In this document: positions 1-5,998 of the stretch, piece after piece
Numbering within the stretch: position 1 is the stretch's first letter
How the letters are laid out: each line of letters begins with the position of its first letter
DNA from: JANMAT01 sp031359995
GTDB taxonomy: Bacteria; Actinomycetota; Acidimicrobiia; Acidimicrobiales; Ilumatobacteraceae
Reading direction: 5' to 3'
Length of the DNA stretch: 9,918 bases
Assembly: GCA_031359995.1 (NCBI GenBank)
Contig: JANMAT010000085.1
Span: 1-9,918, forward strand
Position numbers and translations under genes: made by a program
Notes under the pieces: generated by a model
Told to the model about the DNA's origin: nothing
Seen by the model: only the letters and a program-made list of their open reading frames with translations
The model's database searches: none

Positions 1-121
1 ACGCCGGCCAGGTCGTCACCAAGGGCAGGGTGAGTTCGTCAAGCGCGGCGAGACATGCGTCGTGATCGGGCTCGTCGGCGTCGATGATGGCGATCAGCGG
101 ACCCGCGTCGCACAGCGTCAT
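1..121 (-). CDS. PIN-domain toxin (VapC-like), N-terminal part only
   Basis: Reading down the minus strand from ATG at 121 gives 40 codons before the window edge, beginning MTLCDAGPLIAIIDADEPDH. The early Asp in LCDAGPLIA (residue 5) fits the first acidic metal-binding residue of PIN-domain ribonucleases, and the next stretch (DACLAALDELTLPLVTT) fits the first helix and strand of the fold. The ATG overlaps the stop of the upstream antitoxin as ATGA, the usual translational coupling of a toxin-antitoxin pair. In the family, the toxin is an Mg-dependent endoribonuclease held inactive by its partner. The other catalytic acids lie outside the window, so activity cannot be judged. Confidence 0.8.
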   Translation of the reverse strand, partial: MTLCDAGPLIAIIDADEPDHDACLAALDELTLPLVTTWPA

Positions 122-363
122 GGCATGGCGCGGTCTCGGGCGAGACCCTCGGCGAACGCCTCACCGGAACGGCGTGCTCGCCCGCCGCCGCCGTGCACGA
201 TGCCGGCGATGTCGGCGAAGCGGCGGCCGGGGTGCTCTGCAAGGGTCTCGTTGGCGCGATCCTCGGCGGCGCGGCGGATGAACTCCGAGACGGTCTGGCC
301 CTTGATCTCGGCCGCGCGTTGGACCCTTTCGTCGAGATCTGGATCAAGGCGGAGGCTTCTCAT
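118..363 (-). CDS. Ribbon-helix-helix antitoxin (VapB/CopG-like)
   Basis: This 81-residue protein begins MRSLRLDPDLDERVQRAAEI. A beta strand (SLRLDPDL) followed by two helices (DERVQRAAEIKG and TVSEFIRRAAEDRANE) matches the ribbon-helix-helix DNA-binding fold in about residues 2-42. The remaining tail, including a Gly-rich stretch, would be the flexible part that wraps the toxin. It lies directly before the PIN toxin and overlaps it by 4 bases (ATGA). Proteins of this type neutralise their toxin and repress their own promoter as a dimer. The ATG at 363 has no Shine-Dalgarno sequence, but a -10-like TACACT ends 6 bases before it, suggesting a leaderless transcript. The family assignment is firm; the exact subfamily (VapB or another RHH antitoxin) is not. 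Confidence 0.85.
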   Translation of the reverse strand: MRSLRLDPDLDERVQRAAEIKGQTVSEFIRRAAEDRANETLAEHPGRRFADIAGIVHGGGGRARRSGEAFAEGLARDRAMP

Positions 364-376
364 ACCGCGAGTGTAT
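362..376 (-). promoter_or_regulatory. -10 element and possible operator of the RHH antitoxin gene
   Basis: On the minus strand, TACACT (370-375) matches the TAnnnT form of a -10 box and ends six bases before the ATG at 363, so transcription would start at or very near the A of the start codon. The same bases hold a short inverted repeat, ATAC-N7-GTAT (362-376), which could be part of the operator for autorepression. No good -35 hexamer is seen. The arms are only 4 bp, so the operator role is a guess. Confidence 0.45.
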
Positions 377-743
377 CACAGTGGTCGTCGTGCGTACTAC
401 AGGCTGGCCTTTGGTTTCAAGTATCAGAAGCCAACGGCCAGTTGTGGGCAGCGACGGCATCCCGTGTCGACTAGCTGACGAGTTGACTCGATGATCCATG
501 CTTTCCTCGGGGCGCCGGGCGGCGGATAGACCTCCGGTCTCGGCACAGGGGCGTCGCGCAGAACCTTACGGGCGTCGCGAGGCACCGTTCGCGGGCCGGC
601 GGCGCCACCCTGTGACGGCGGCGACTGGTGTGCGGTAGCGTCAGTGGGCGGGGTAGCGTGACGGTGCACGTTCCTGTTCCGAGTTGTGGTTGCCGGACGG
701 GGGAACGACGCCTGTCGTCGACGGAGCACCGGAGCGGGTCGGC
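364..743. other. Intergenic region between divergent genes, two TAGCGT boxes
   Basis: This 380-bp stretch separates the minus-strand toxin-antitoxin pair from the plus-strand hydrolase. No convincing protein or RNA gene was found. On the plus strand, GGTAGCGT occurs twice, at 634-641 and 652-659. Each contains TAGCGT, a TAnnnT match to a -10 box. The first has GTGACG at 612-617 with an 18-base spacer as a possible -35, making it the better promoter candidate for the hydrolase. A short perfect inverted repeat, CGAGT-TG-ACTCG, lies at 479-490. If the hydrolase starts at TTG 684 rather than ATG 744, the gap ends at 683. Confidence 0.4.
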
Positions 744-1945
744 ATGAGCGCAACGCGCTTGGGTCGTATCGAGGACGTGATGGGCGCCTACGTTGAGCGC
801 GGGGGTACGCCGGCATTGCGGTCGCCCTCGCGCGCCGGGGTGAGACCGTGTTCCGGGGTGAGTACGGCTTTCGGGACACCGAGGCCCAGCTGCCCAAGAC
901 GGACGACACGATCGTCCGCATCTACTCGATGACCAAGCCGATCGCGTGCGTCGCTGTGATGTCGCTCGTCGAGGAGGCCAAGCTTCGCCTGACCGATCCC
1001 GTGAGCGCCTTCCTCCCCGCGTTCGGTTCGCTACGTGTCATGACCGACGACGGAGCGTTCACCGACCTACGGCGCCCTATGACGGTGCATGATCTGCTCA
1101 CGCACACCAGCGGGCTGACCAACGAGGTCCAGCCGACGCTGGCGTCCGCGTCGTCTCGCGAGGCGCGACTCCACTACGACGCGTCCCGGTGCCTGGAGGC
1201 GTTCGTGGACGTCATCGGTCGCCTCCCGCTGGCCTTCCAGCCTGGCGAACGATGGCACTACAGCGCCGGGATCGACGTCGCGGCACGCGTCGCCGAGGTC
1301 GTGACCGGCCAGCCCTTCGACCGCCTGTTGGAGGAGCGTGTCCTCGCGCCGCTCGGCATGGTCGACACGGCGTTCGGTGTGCCGAGCGACAAGGTCGACC
1401 GCCTCGCAGCGATCTACGGTCTCCCGGATGTCTTCGGGATCGGGGTGAGCGGGGCCACGATCCAGCAGGCCATGACGGCGGGCGTCAACGAGCGCATCGA
1501 CGTCTCGGACACCCACCCCGTCGACCGACCCGACGTCTTCGTGCGCGGTGGCTTCGGCCTGTACTCGACACTGAACGACTACCTGCGGTTCGCGCACATG
1601 CTGGCGAACCGAGGCGAGTTGGACGGCACCCGGGTACTGGGCACCAAGACCGTCGAGTTGATGTACATGAACCATCTGCCGGCAGCGCTGTTGCCCTTCG
1701 CGCCCGCTGGTGTCGAGGAGCACGGTTGGGGCTTCGGGTTGGGTAGTCGCGTGCTCCTCGACGTCGCGAGTACCGGCGCGCTCGGCTCGGTTGGCGAGCA
1801 TCGTTGGCCGGGCGCCGCGAACACCTACTACTGGGTCGACCCAACCGAGGCGCTCGTCGGAGTCCTCATGACCCAGTACATGCTCGGTTTCGCCGGGCCC
1901 GAACACGACCTCCACACACTCGCCTACCAGGCCATCACCGACTAG
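744..1945 (+). CDS. Beta-lactamase-family serine hydrolase/esterase, frameshifted near the N-terminus
   Basis: This is a class C beta-lactamase / EstB-like serine hydrolase, a family that cleaves esters or amides through an acyl-enzyme. From the in-frame GTG at 848, the motifs are S27-M-T-K30 (the SxxK nucleophile and base, in IYSMTKPI), HTSG at 86-89, Y138-S-A in place of the usual YxN, and a C-terminal stretch with WGFGLG and WPGAANTYYW. The N-terminal helix is encoded just upstream in another frame (GMSATRLGRIEDVMGAYVER). Adding one G to the GGGGG run at 801-805 joins the two as VERGGYAGIAVALARRGE, giving about 400 residues, the usual family length. ATG 744 has GGAG nine bases upstream; TTG 684 is an alternative start. 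As written, only 848-1945 is one open frame and lacks the first strand. No signal peptide is evident. Whether the break is real or a contig error is undecided. Confidence 0.85.
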
Positions 1946-2097
1946 CACGCACACCACAGTCGCCACGACGCCGGGTGACCCTCCACGCCGAGCTCGAACA
2001 CGGGTGCCCGGCCCGCCGGGGTTCGCAGGATCCCGGGCGGTTTCGAGGCCGGGCGCTGGTGAGCGGAGTGTGCGGCTGGTGGGCGCTGGTGGACCGC
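1946..2097. repeat. Spacer between convergent genes with short repeats
   Basis: The hydrolase (plus) and the PIN toxin (minus) converge here. The 11-base sequence GGGCGCTGGTG occurs at 2051-2061 and again at 2081-2091. A perfect 7-bp inverted repeat, TGAGCGG/CCGCTCA, pairs 2060-2066 with 2094-2100 across a 27-base loop and runs into the toxin stop codon. A transcription-termination role is possible, but no T-tract follows on either strand. Confidence 0.3.
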
Positions 2098-2490
2098 TCA
2101 GGTTGGTGCCGCTGTGCGGATGCCGAGTTGGGTCGCGGCGTTGAGCATTCGCTCGTCATAGGTGACGACCCGGCCGAGGTCAGCCTCGAGTTGCTGAGCG
2201 GTCGCGAGATGGATCGCGTCCAGCGACCGAACCTCGACGGGAAGTAGCGTCGCCGCAGCGTTGAGGATCCGGTCGTTGACCCGGATGAGGTCGACGCGGT
2301 CGAGCACGGAGCGGCCCCGCGCAAGTGCCTCTTCCCCTTCGAGGAGGAGAGATCGCAGGACTTCGGTACGGGCGAGTGCGCTTGACACCAGCGGCCGGCG
2401 CCGTCGCAGATACCGGCGAAGCGCTGCCGACTCGGGCTCCTCGACCGCGAGCTTCACCAGCGCGGAGGAATCCAGATACGTCGCCGCCAT
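2098..2490 (-). CDS. PIN-domain toxin ribonuclease (VapC-like), complete
   Basis: This 130-residue protein begins MAATYLDSSALVKL. All four acidic residues expected of an active PIN nuclease are present: D7 (YLDSSALVKL), E43 (ARTEVLRS), D91 (RSLDAIHLATA) and D112 (TYDERMLNAA). The length is typical of VapC toxins, which are Mg-dependent endoribonucleases cutting specific RNAs. The preceding antitoxin ends in TGA at 2492-2490, and the toxin ATG at 2490 overlaps it as TGATG; a TTG at 2493 is an alternative start adding one residue. The coupling and antitoxin-then-toxin order are standard for this kind of pair. It is intact, with codon use like its neighbours. Confidence 0.92.
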   Translation of the reverse strand: MAATYLDSSALVKLAVEEPESAALRRYLRRRRPLVSSALARTEVLRSLLLEGEEALARGRSVLDRVDLIRVNDRILNAAATLLPVEVRSLDAIHLATAQQLEADLGRVVTYDERMLNAATQLGIRTAAPT

Positions 2491-2762
2491 CAACGCTCTC
2501 GCTCGCGAAGGCGAGCCAGCCTGCTTGATGGCCGCTCGGCTCCCCGCGAGGGCAAGGGGACGGGAAGGTCGTCGAGGTCCCCGGTTGCGGGTTCGACGTC
2601 GCCCGATGCGCGCATTCGCTGCAGCGGGCTGCCTTGGGGCAACGGACCGAGCAGCGCCACGGGACGGCCTCGATCGGTGATCTCGATCGTCTCGCCGTCT
2701 TCGACGAGGCGGAGCAACTCACTGGCCCGCTGTCGTAGCTCTCGCACCCCGACCGTGGTCAT
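2490..2762 (-). CDS. Phd/YefM-family antitoxin
   Basis: This 90-residue protein begins MTTVGVRELRQRASELLRLV. Residues 1-42 follow the Phd/YefM pattern: VGVRELRQRASELL, a turn with EDGETIEITDRGRPVALLGPL. This fold dimerises and binds its own promoter. The Pro/Arg-rich C-terminal half (about 45-90) should be disordered when free and become ordered on the toxin. It is paired with the PIN toxin that starts at its stop codon; a Phd-type antitoxin with a PIN toxin is a common pairing. No Shine-Dalgarno lies at a useful distance from the ATG at 2762. A TATCAG hexamer sits six bases upstream, and a palindrome overlaps it. Confidence 0.9.
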   Translation of the reverse strand: MTTVGVRELRQRASELLRLVEDGETIEITDRGRPVALLGPLPQGSPLQRMRASGDVEPATGDLDDLPVPLPSRGAERPSSRLARLRERER

Positions 2763-2778
2763 GTGCTACTGATAGCAT
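2763..2778 (-). promoter_or_regulatory. Promoter/operator of the Phd antitoxin gene
   Basis: A perfect inverted repeat, TGCTA-CTGA-TAGCA, occupies 2764-2777, directly next to the start codon. On the minus strand it contains TATCAG (2769-2774), a -10-like hexamer preceded by an extended -10 TGC and ending six bases before the ATG. This is a suitable place for an autorepressing antitoxin dimer to block RNA polymerase. The symmetry is read directly; its use as an operator is inferred from the known behaviour of Phd proteins. Confidence 0.5.
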
Positions 2779-3130
2779 CTCCGACGCTGCTGTGCAACTT
2801 GGGCTGGTCGGCGAAGGCCGGGGTCTCGCGAACCAGGCCGACAGACTGGGGCCGTGGCAGGACGGCCCAGCATGCCCACCGGGCACAGTCGCGTTACCGC
2901 TCGCTGATCCAGAGCGGCGATTCAGACCGAGTTGATGACCCGCGATCTGGCCAGCTTGGAGGTGGCGGTGTTGATGATCGACGGGCTCATGTCCCTCACG
3001 ACCTTCTCGGCAGAGCGCGCAGTTCTCGATGGTCGCCGTGCTGCACTCCCGAAGGGACGCTGATGGCAGCGCTGCTGCTTGCCTCGATGTGCGTTACGTG
3101 GCCATGAGCGCTTCTGTGGCCGCGGTGTGG
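2779..3130. other. Intergenic region holding only the transposase relic
   Basis: About 350 bp separate the Phd antitoxin promoter from the end of the SDR-VOC-VOC operon. Apart from the transposase relic at 2908-3063, no gene, RNA or strong hairpin was seen. The operon's last stop is at 3131-3133, and its transcript would run into this region on the minus strand without an obvious hairpin plus T-tract. Confidence 0.4.
2908..3063 (+). pseudogene. Remnant of an IS256/mutator-family transposase
   Basis: An open stretch of 51 codons lies between TGA at 2905 and TGA at 3061. It contains ELMTRDLASLEVAVLMIDGL, which fits the catalytic-core region of mutator-type (IS256) transposases, where the first DDE aspartate sits in a MIDG-type motif. 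A later stretch (AVLDGRRAALPKG) loosely resembles the family's second core motif (VLDGxKALxKG). If so, the roughly 30-40 residues normally between them have been lost. There is no credible start, no remaining flank of the protein and no visible terminal inverted repeats. It is a relic of a past insertion. The first match is moderately convincing and the second is weak. Confidence 0.5.
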
Positions 3131-3952
3131 CTACAGGGCGACAAGTTCGAGGTAGGCGCCTTCGAACAGCACGTAGGAGACGTCGCCGGTGTCGGGGAAC
3201 ACGATGTGGCCTGCGGCGAGGGCGCGGGTCTTGTCGGGGGCGCCGAGGCGAAAGTGGGGGTAGCCCTCTTGGGCGAAGATGTCGTCGGTGACGCGTTCGG
3301 GGAGCGCGGCGCCCGCAGGTGGTGTGAGCAGTTGCAGGGTGAGGGGGCTGTTAGCGTGACGGCGCAGCACGGTGGCGTCGGCGACGCCGTGGAACGGTTC
3401 GTGTTTGGCGACCAGTTCGAGCCCGTACAGGTCACACCATCCGGCGATGGCACGGTCGAGTACCTCGGGGTTGGTCCACAGCGAGATCGTGCGGTCGGTA
3501 GCCGGGTCGCCCGTGAGGGGCGCGAGCTCGTACACGGCGAGGTCGGGTGCAACGAACAGGGGCCCGTCGACACCGAGGTAGGGCTGCGCCCATCCGCGCG
3601 CTCGTAGATCGGTGAGCGTCGCGACCGGATCGTGGACGGGGAGGCGGAACACCGTGTCGCCGGCGCGCGGTGTCGATCCGCCCGCGTGTTCGACGGTCCC
3701 GGCACGAAACGACGTGAAGAGGTCGCGCTCGATGTAGCCGGGGTCGGTGCGGGCACCGCGCCGCAGGATCCACTGGCGGCCGACACTGGGGTAGAGGTTG
3801 GTGTGCAGCGCTTGAAAGCCGAGATGATGCAAGAACGCGAGGCCGGCGGCGGCGGCACCGCCGGGCGGGGCGGTGGCGAGGGCGTCGTCAGCGACGGGTG
3901 GTTCGGCCACCGTGACGCCATAGTGGGCGAGACAGGGCGTACCGTTCATCAT
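3131..3952 (-). CDS. Glyoxalase-fold (VOC superfamily) protein, second of the pair
   Basis: This 273-residue protein begins MMNGTPCLAHYGVTVAEPPV. It is tentatively placed in the vicinal oxygen chelate superfamily: an N-terminal module with LAHYGVTVAEP opening the first strand, a middle region with VYELAPLTG near residues 140-147, and a C-terminal module ending YVLFEGAYLELVAL, the usual last strand with a C-terminal acidic residue (E269). VOC proteins include glyoxalases, extradiol dioxygenases and isomerases, so the reaction cannot be named. The ATG at 3952 overlaps the upstream stop as ATGA and has GGAG eight bases before it, so both coupling and its own ribosome site support this start. It is the last gene of the operon and is unusually long between the recognisable VOC pieces. 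A cofactor-free or degenerate VOC protein is an alternative. Confidence 0.65.
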   Translation of the reverse strand: MMNGTPCLAHYGVTVAEPPVADDALATAPPGGAAAAGLAFLHHLGFQALHTNLYPSVGRQWILRRGARTDPGYIERDLFTSFRAGTVEHAGGSTPRAGDTVFRLPVHDPVATLTDLRARGWAQPYLGVDGPLFVAPDLAVYELAPLTGDPATDRTISLWTNPEVLDRAIAGWCDLYGLELVAKHEPFHGVADATVLRRHANSPLTLQLLTPPAGAALPERVTDDIFAQEGYPHFRLGAPDKTRALAAGHIVFPDTGDVSYVLFEGAYLELVAL

Positions 3953-4695
3953 CGTGAGATCTCCTGATCGAACAGCTCGATAGTCATGCCGGCCGGGCCG
4001 GCCACGAACGCGAACCCGCCCGCGGGTGGGAGTAGCCACCGGGCGTCGGGGTGTGCGGGCAGCGCTCGCTCGACCGCAGCAAGGTCGCGATGCAACAAGC
4101 GGAGGTGGTTCGCGCCCGGGTAGCGCTTGCCGATCCCGTTCGGCGGTGTCGGCGTGGCCGGGGAGTCCTCGACCTCGACGCGGCCACCGACGCCATCGGC
4201 TCGCCACCGGCCCTCGTGGAGCGGCACGAGGGTGACACCGAGCGCGTCGAGCAGGAAGGCGTACGCCGCCACCCGCTCGCTCGACGCGATATGCAACGTC
4301 GCCCACGGCTCGCCGTCGGCACGAACGTCGACGCGATCCCCGAATAGCGGCCGCAGCGCCACGCGCGCCCGGTCGGCGTCGACGCCTGGCAACGGCATGG
4401 TCACGGTGAGGTCCCCGGACAGCGGGCCGGCACAGGGTCTCGGAACGATGGCGTGCGCGTCGATCTCGATGAGATCGATCTGGTGGCCCGTGCACGGGTG
4501 CTCGACGTAGTGGGTGCGGTACGGCGAGCCGAGGTCGGGGCACGTGCGTCGACCGACCCCGTCGGTGGGGGTGTCGGCGTAGGTCAGCGGTTCCGGCGCG
4601 TTCGGTTGCACCACCGTGAAACCGACCGAGGCGAGCGTGGCGCGCGCCGACTCGATGTCGGCGACGCACAGCCCGTGATGGGTTTGGGGGATCAC
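3949..4695 (-). CDS. Two-module glyoxalase/dioxygenase-like VOC protein
   Basis: This 248-residue protein starts at GTG 4695 and begins MIPQTHHGLCVADIESARAT. Two VOC modules are visible. Module 1 (about 5-80) has H6/H7 on the first strand and E77 in QIDLIEID; module 2 (about 130-243) has H197 in NHLRLLHRD and E240 in GMTIELFDQ. His on the first strand and Glu on the last is the family's metal-binding pattern. Such proteins act as lyases, isomerases or ring-cleaving dioxygenases on small oxygenated molecules; the substrate is unknown. GTG overlaps the SDR stop as GTGA, and there is no Shine-Dalgarno, so it should be translated by coupling. An in-frame start further upstream (4737) would overlap the SDR gene and is rejected. 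The pair of VOC proteins suggests a shared or sequential reaction. Confidence 0.75.
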   Translation of the reverse strand: MIPQTHHGLCVADIESARATLASVGFTVVQPNAPEPLTYADTPTDGVGRRTCPDLGSPYRTHYVEHPCTGHQIDLIEIDAHAIVPRPCAGPLSGDLTVTMPLPGVDADRARVALRPLFGDRVDVRADGEPWATLHIASSERVAAYAFLLDALGVTLVPLHEGRWRADGVGGRVEVEDSPATPTPPNGIGKRYPGANHLRLLHRDLAAVERALPAHPDARWLLPPAGGFAFVAGPAGMTIELFDQEISR

Positions 4696-5453
4696 GGCAG
4701 GCCGCCGGCAACGGTGAGCACTTGTCCCGTAACCCACGCCGCCGCCGGCGACACCAGGTAGACGACAGCGGCCGCGACGTCGTCGGGCTCACCGAGCCGC
4801 CCGAGCGGGATGGTGGCGCCGATCGCCGGGAGCTGATCCGGGGAAAGGCGCAGCGCTTCCATGAAGACCTCGGTCGGGACCGGTCCCGGCGCGACCGCGC
4901 TTACGCGGATGCCGCGCGGCGCGAGTTCCGCGGCCCGCGTGGCGGTGAGTTGGTTCACACCCGCTTTCGCGGCGGCATACGGACCGTTGTTGGCCGACGG
5001 GCGCCTGGCGGCCATCGACGAGACCATGACGATTGCGCCGCCCGAACCCAAACGCGCCGCGGCGGCACGAGCACCGAGGAACGGCGCAATCAGATTCAAC
5101 TGCACCTGCGCATCCCATGACGCCAGCGGCGTGTCGGCCAGGTTGCGCCTGACCGGCTCGTCGGAACCACCAGCGTTGCTGATCCACGCGTCGATCCGGC
5201 CGAAACGGTCCACGGCGGCTGCCGCGAGCCGCTCGTTATCATCCTCGCGTCGCACATCGGTCGTGACTGCGTGCGCATGGCCACCGAGCACCTCGATCTC
5301 GTGTGCGACGGCGTCGATCTCCCTCGTGCGGCGCGCCGCGACGACAACATGCGCGCCGGCGGCAGCCAGTCCGAGCGCGATGCCACGGCCGATGCCCCGA
5401 CCGGCGCCGGTGACGACGCACACGCGTCCGTCCAGCCCGAACCGCTCGATCAT
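4692..5453 (-). CDS. Short-chain dehydrogenase/reductase (SDR)
   Basis: This 253-residue protein begins MIERFGLDGRVCVVTGAGRG. It is a classical SDR: TGAGRGIG at 15-22 (nucleotide-binding GxxxGxG), D66-V67 for the adenine ring, NAG at 93-95, N120, and the catalytic triad S146, Y159 and K163 (YAAAK). The C-terminal VTGQVLTVAGGL is typical. R41/R42 after the second strand hint at NADP(H) preference. The reaction would be reversible oxidation of an alcohol to a ketone; the substrate is unknown. The ATG at 5453 has a strong GGGGAGG five bases upstream, so the longer in-frame reading to 5570 is unlikely. It is the first gene of a three-gene operon coupled by 4-base overlaps to two VOC proteins, which implies joint work on one substrate. 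Confidence 0.93.
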   Translation of the reverse strand: MIERFGLDGRVCVVTGAGRGIGRGIALGLAAAGAHVVVAARRTREIDAVAHEIEVLGGHAHAVTTDVRREDDNERLAAAAVDRFGRIDAWISNAGGSDEPVRRNLADTPLASWDAQVQLNLIAPFLGARAAAARLGSGGAIVMVSSMAARRPSANNGPYAAAKAGVNQLTATRAAELAPRGIRVSAVAPGPVPTEVFMEALRLSPDQLPAIGATIPLGRLGEPDDVAAAVVYLVSPAAAWVTGQVLTVAGGLP

Positions 5454-5998
5454 CCCGACCTCCCCTTGGCGACCTGGACAGGGTAGCAACGACACCTCGC
5501 CCACGCGAACCCACCGGCCCACCGCGGTCCAGCCGGCCCTCAGACACGCGCATTCGCCGTGGCCGGGCATGGGACGCGGCGATAGCGTCCCTCACCGCAC
5601 CCACCATCAACGACGCGACCACCGAAGCCACCGAAAACCTGCAAGCCCGACCACCACGATGGTGTGCTCGTTGCCCAGCCGGGCAACTCGCACGAGAGCC
5701 CCAGTGCGCGCTGCGACGTGGAGCGTCCACCGATCCCGGGCGACGACCGCGCCCCAAGGTCGCCGGTTCCCCGATGCTGGTGTCGCCAAGTCGCCTATCC
5801 CTACCGTCGCAGCCAACTCGACGGATCTCCTGCCCGGCTGCGTCTGCCCGTGTCGAGCCTTGTTCGTCTGTCGCGGACTTGACCCAGGAGATCAGGGTTC
5901 GACAACAACCTTGATTGAATCGCGAATGCGATTGCGGTGGCTCTGGTCGAAGCGCCGGCTGTGCGTTGGGATGCTCGAGGGTCTTGCCGCTGCATCTT
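5454..5998. other. 545-bp gap without an assignable gene
   Basis: This gap lies upstream of the SDR operon and downstream of the HhH-like gene. Two weak coding-like signals were noted. A plus-strand frame through about 5570-5660 has strongly GC-rich third positions (WDAAIASLTAPTINDATTEA) but no start codon. A minus-strand frame at 5607-5816 (69 codons) contains RDRWTLHVAARTGALVRVAR and LGNEHTIVVVGLAG. They overlap on opposite strands, so at most one is real, and neither resembles a known family. The SDR promoter should lie here but was not identified. Confidence 0.35.
5459..5465 (-). promoter_or_regulatory. Ribosome binding site of the SDR gene
   Basis: The minus strand reads GGGGAGG five bases before ATG 5453. 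This decides the start of the SDR and of the whole coupled operon, against the longer in-frame reading. Confidence 0.75.

Noticed and set aside
424..921. 165-codon minus-strand open frame between the first toxin-antitoxin pair and the hydrolase
   Set aside because: Arg/Pro/Ser-rich composition, no domain, and it overlaps the conserved hydrolase N-terminus.
1067..1966. 299-codon minus-strand open frame
   Set aside because: It is antisense to the serine hydrolase, which has all family motifs; the antisense protein resembles nothing.
2051..2100. Repeats between the convergent genes as a terminator or attachment site
   Set aside because: The loop is too long (27 bases), no T-tract follows, and an 11-base repeat in GC-rich DNA is weak evidence.
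2763..3107. 114-codon plus-strand open frame next to the Phd promoter
   Set aside because: It overlaps the transposase relic in another frame and has no family features or ribosome site.
3953..4792. Long in-frame extension of the second VOC gene to 4792 (553 codons)
   Set aside because: It covers the first VOC gene in another frame, has Arg/Pro-rich nonsense composition, and the ATG at 3952 has both a ribosome site and an ATGA overlap.
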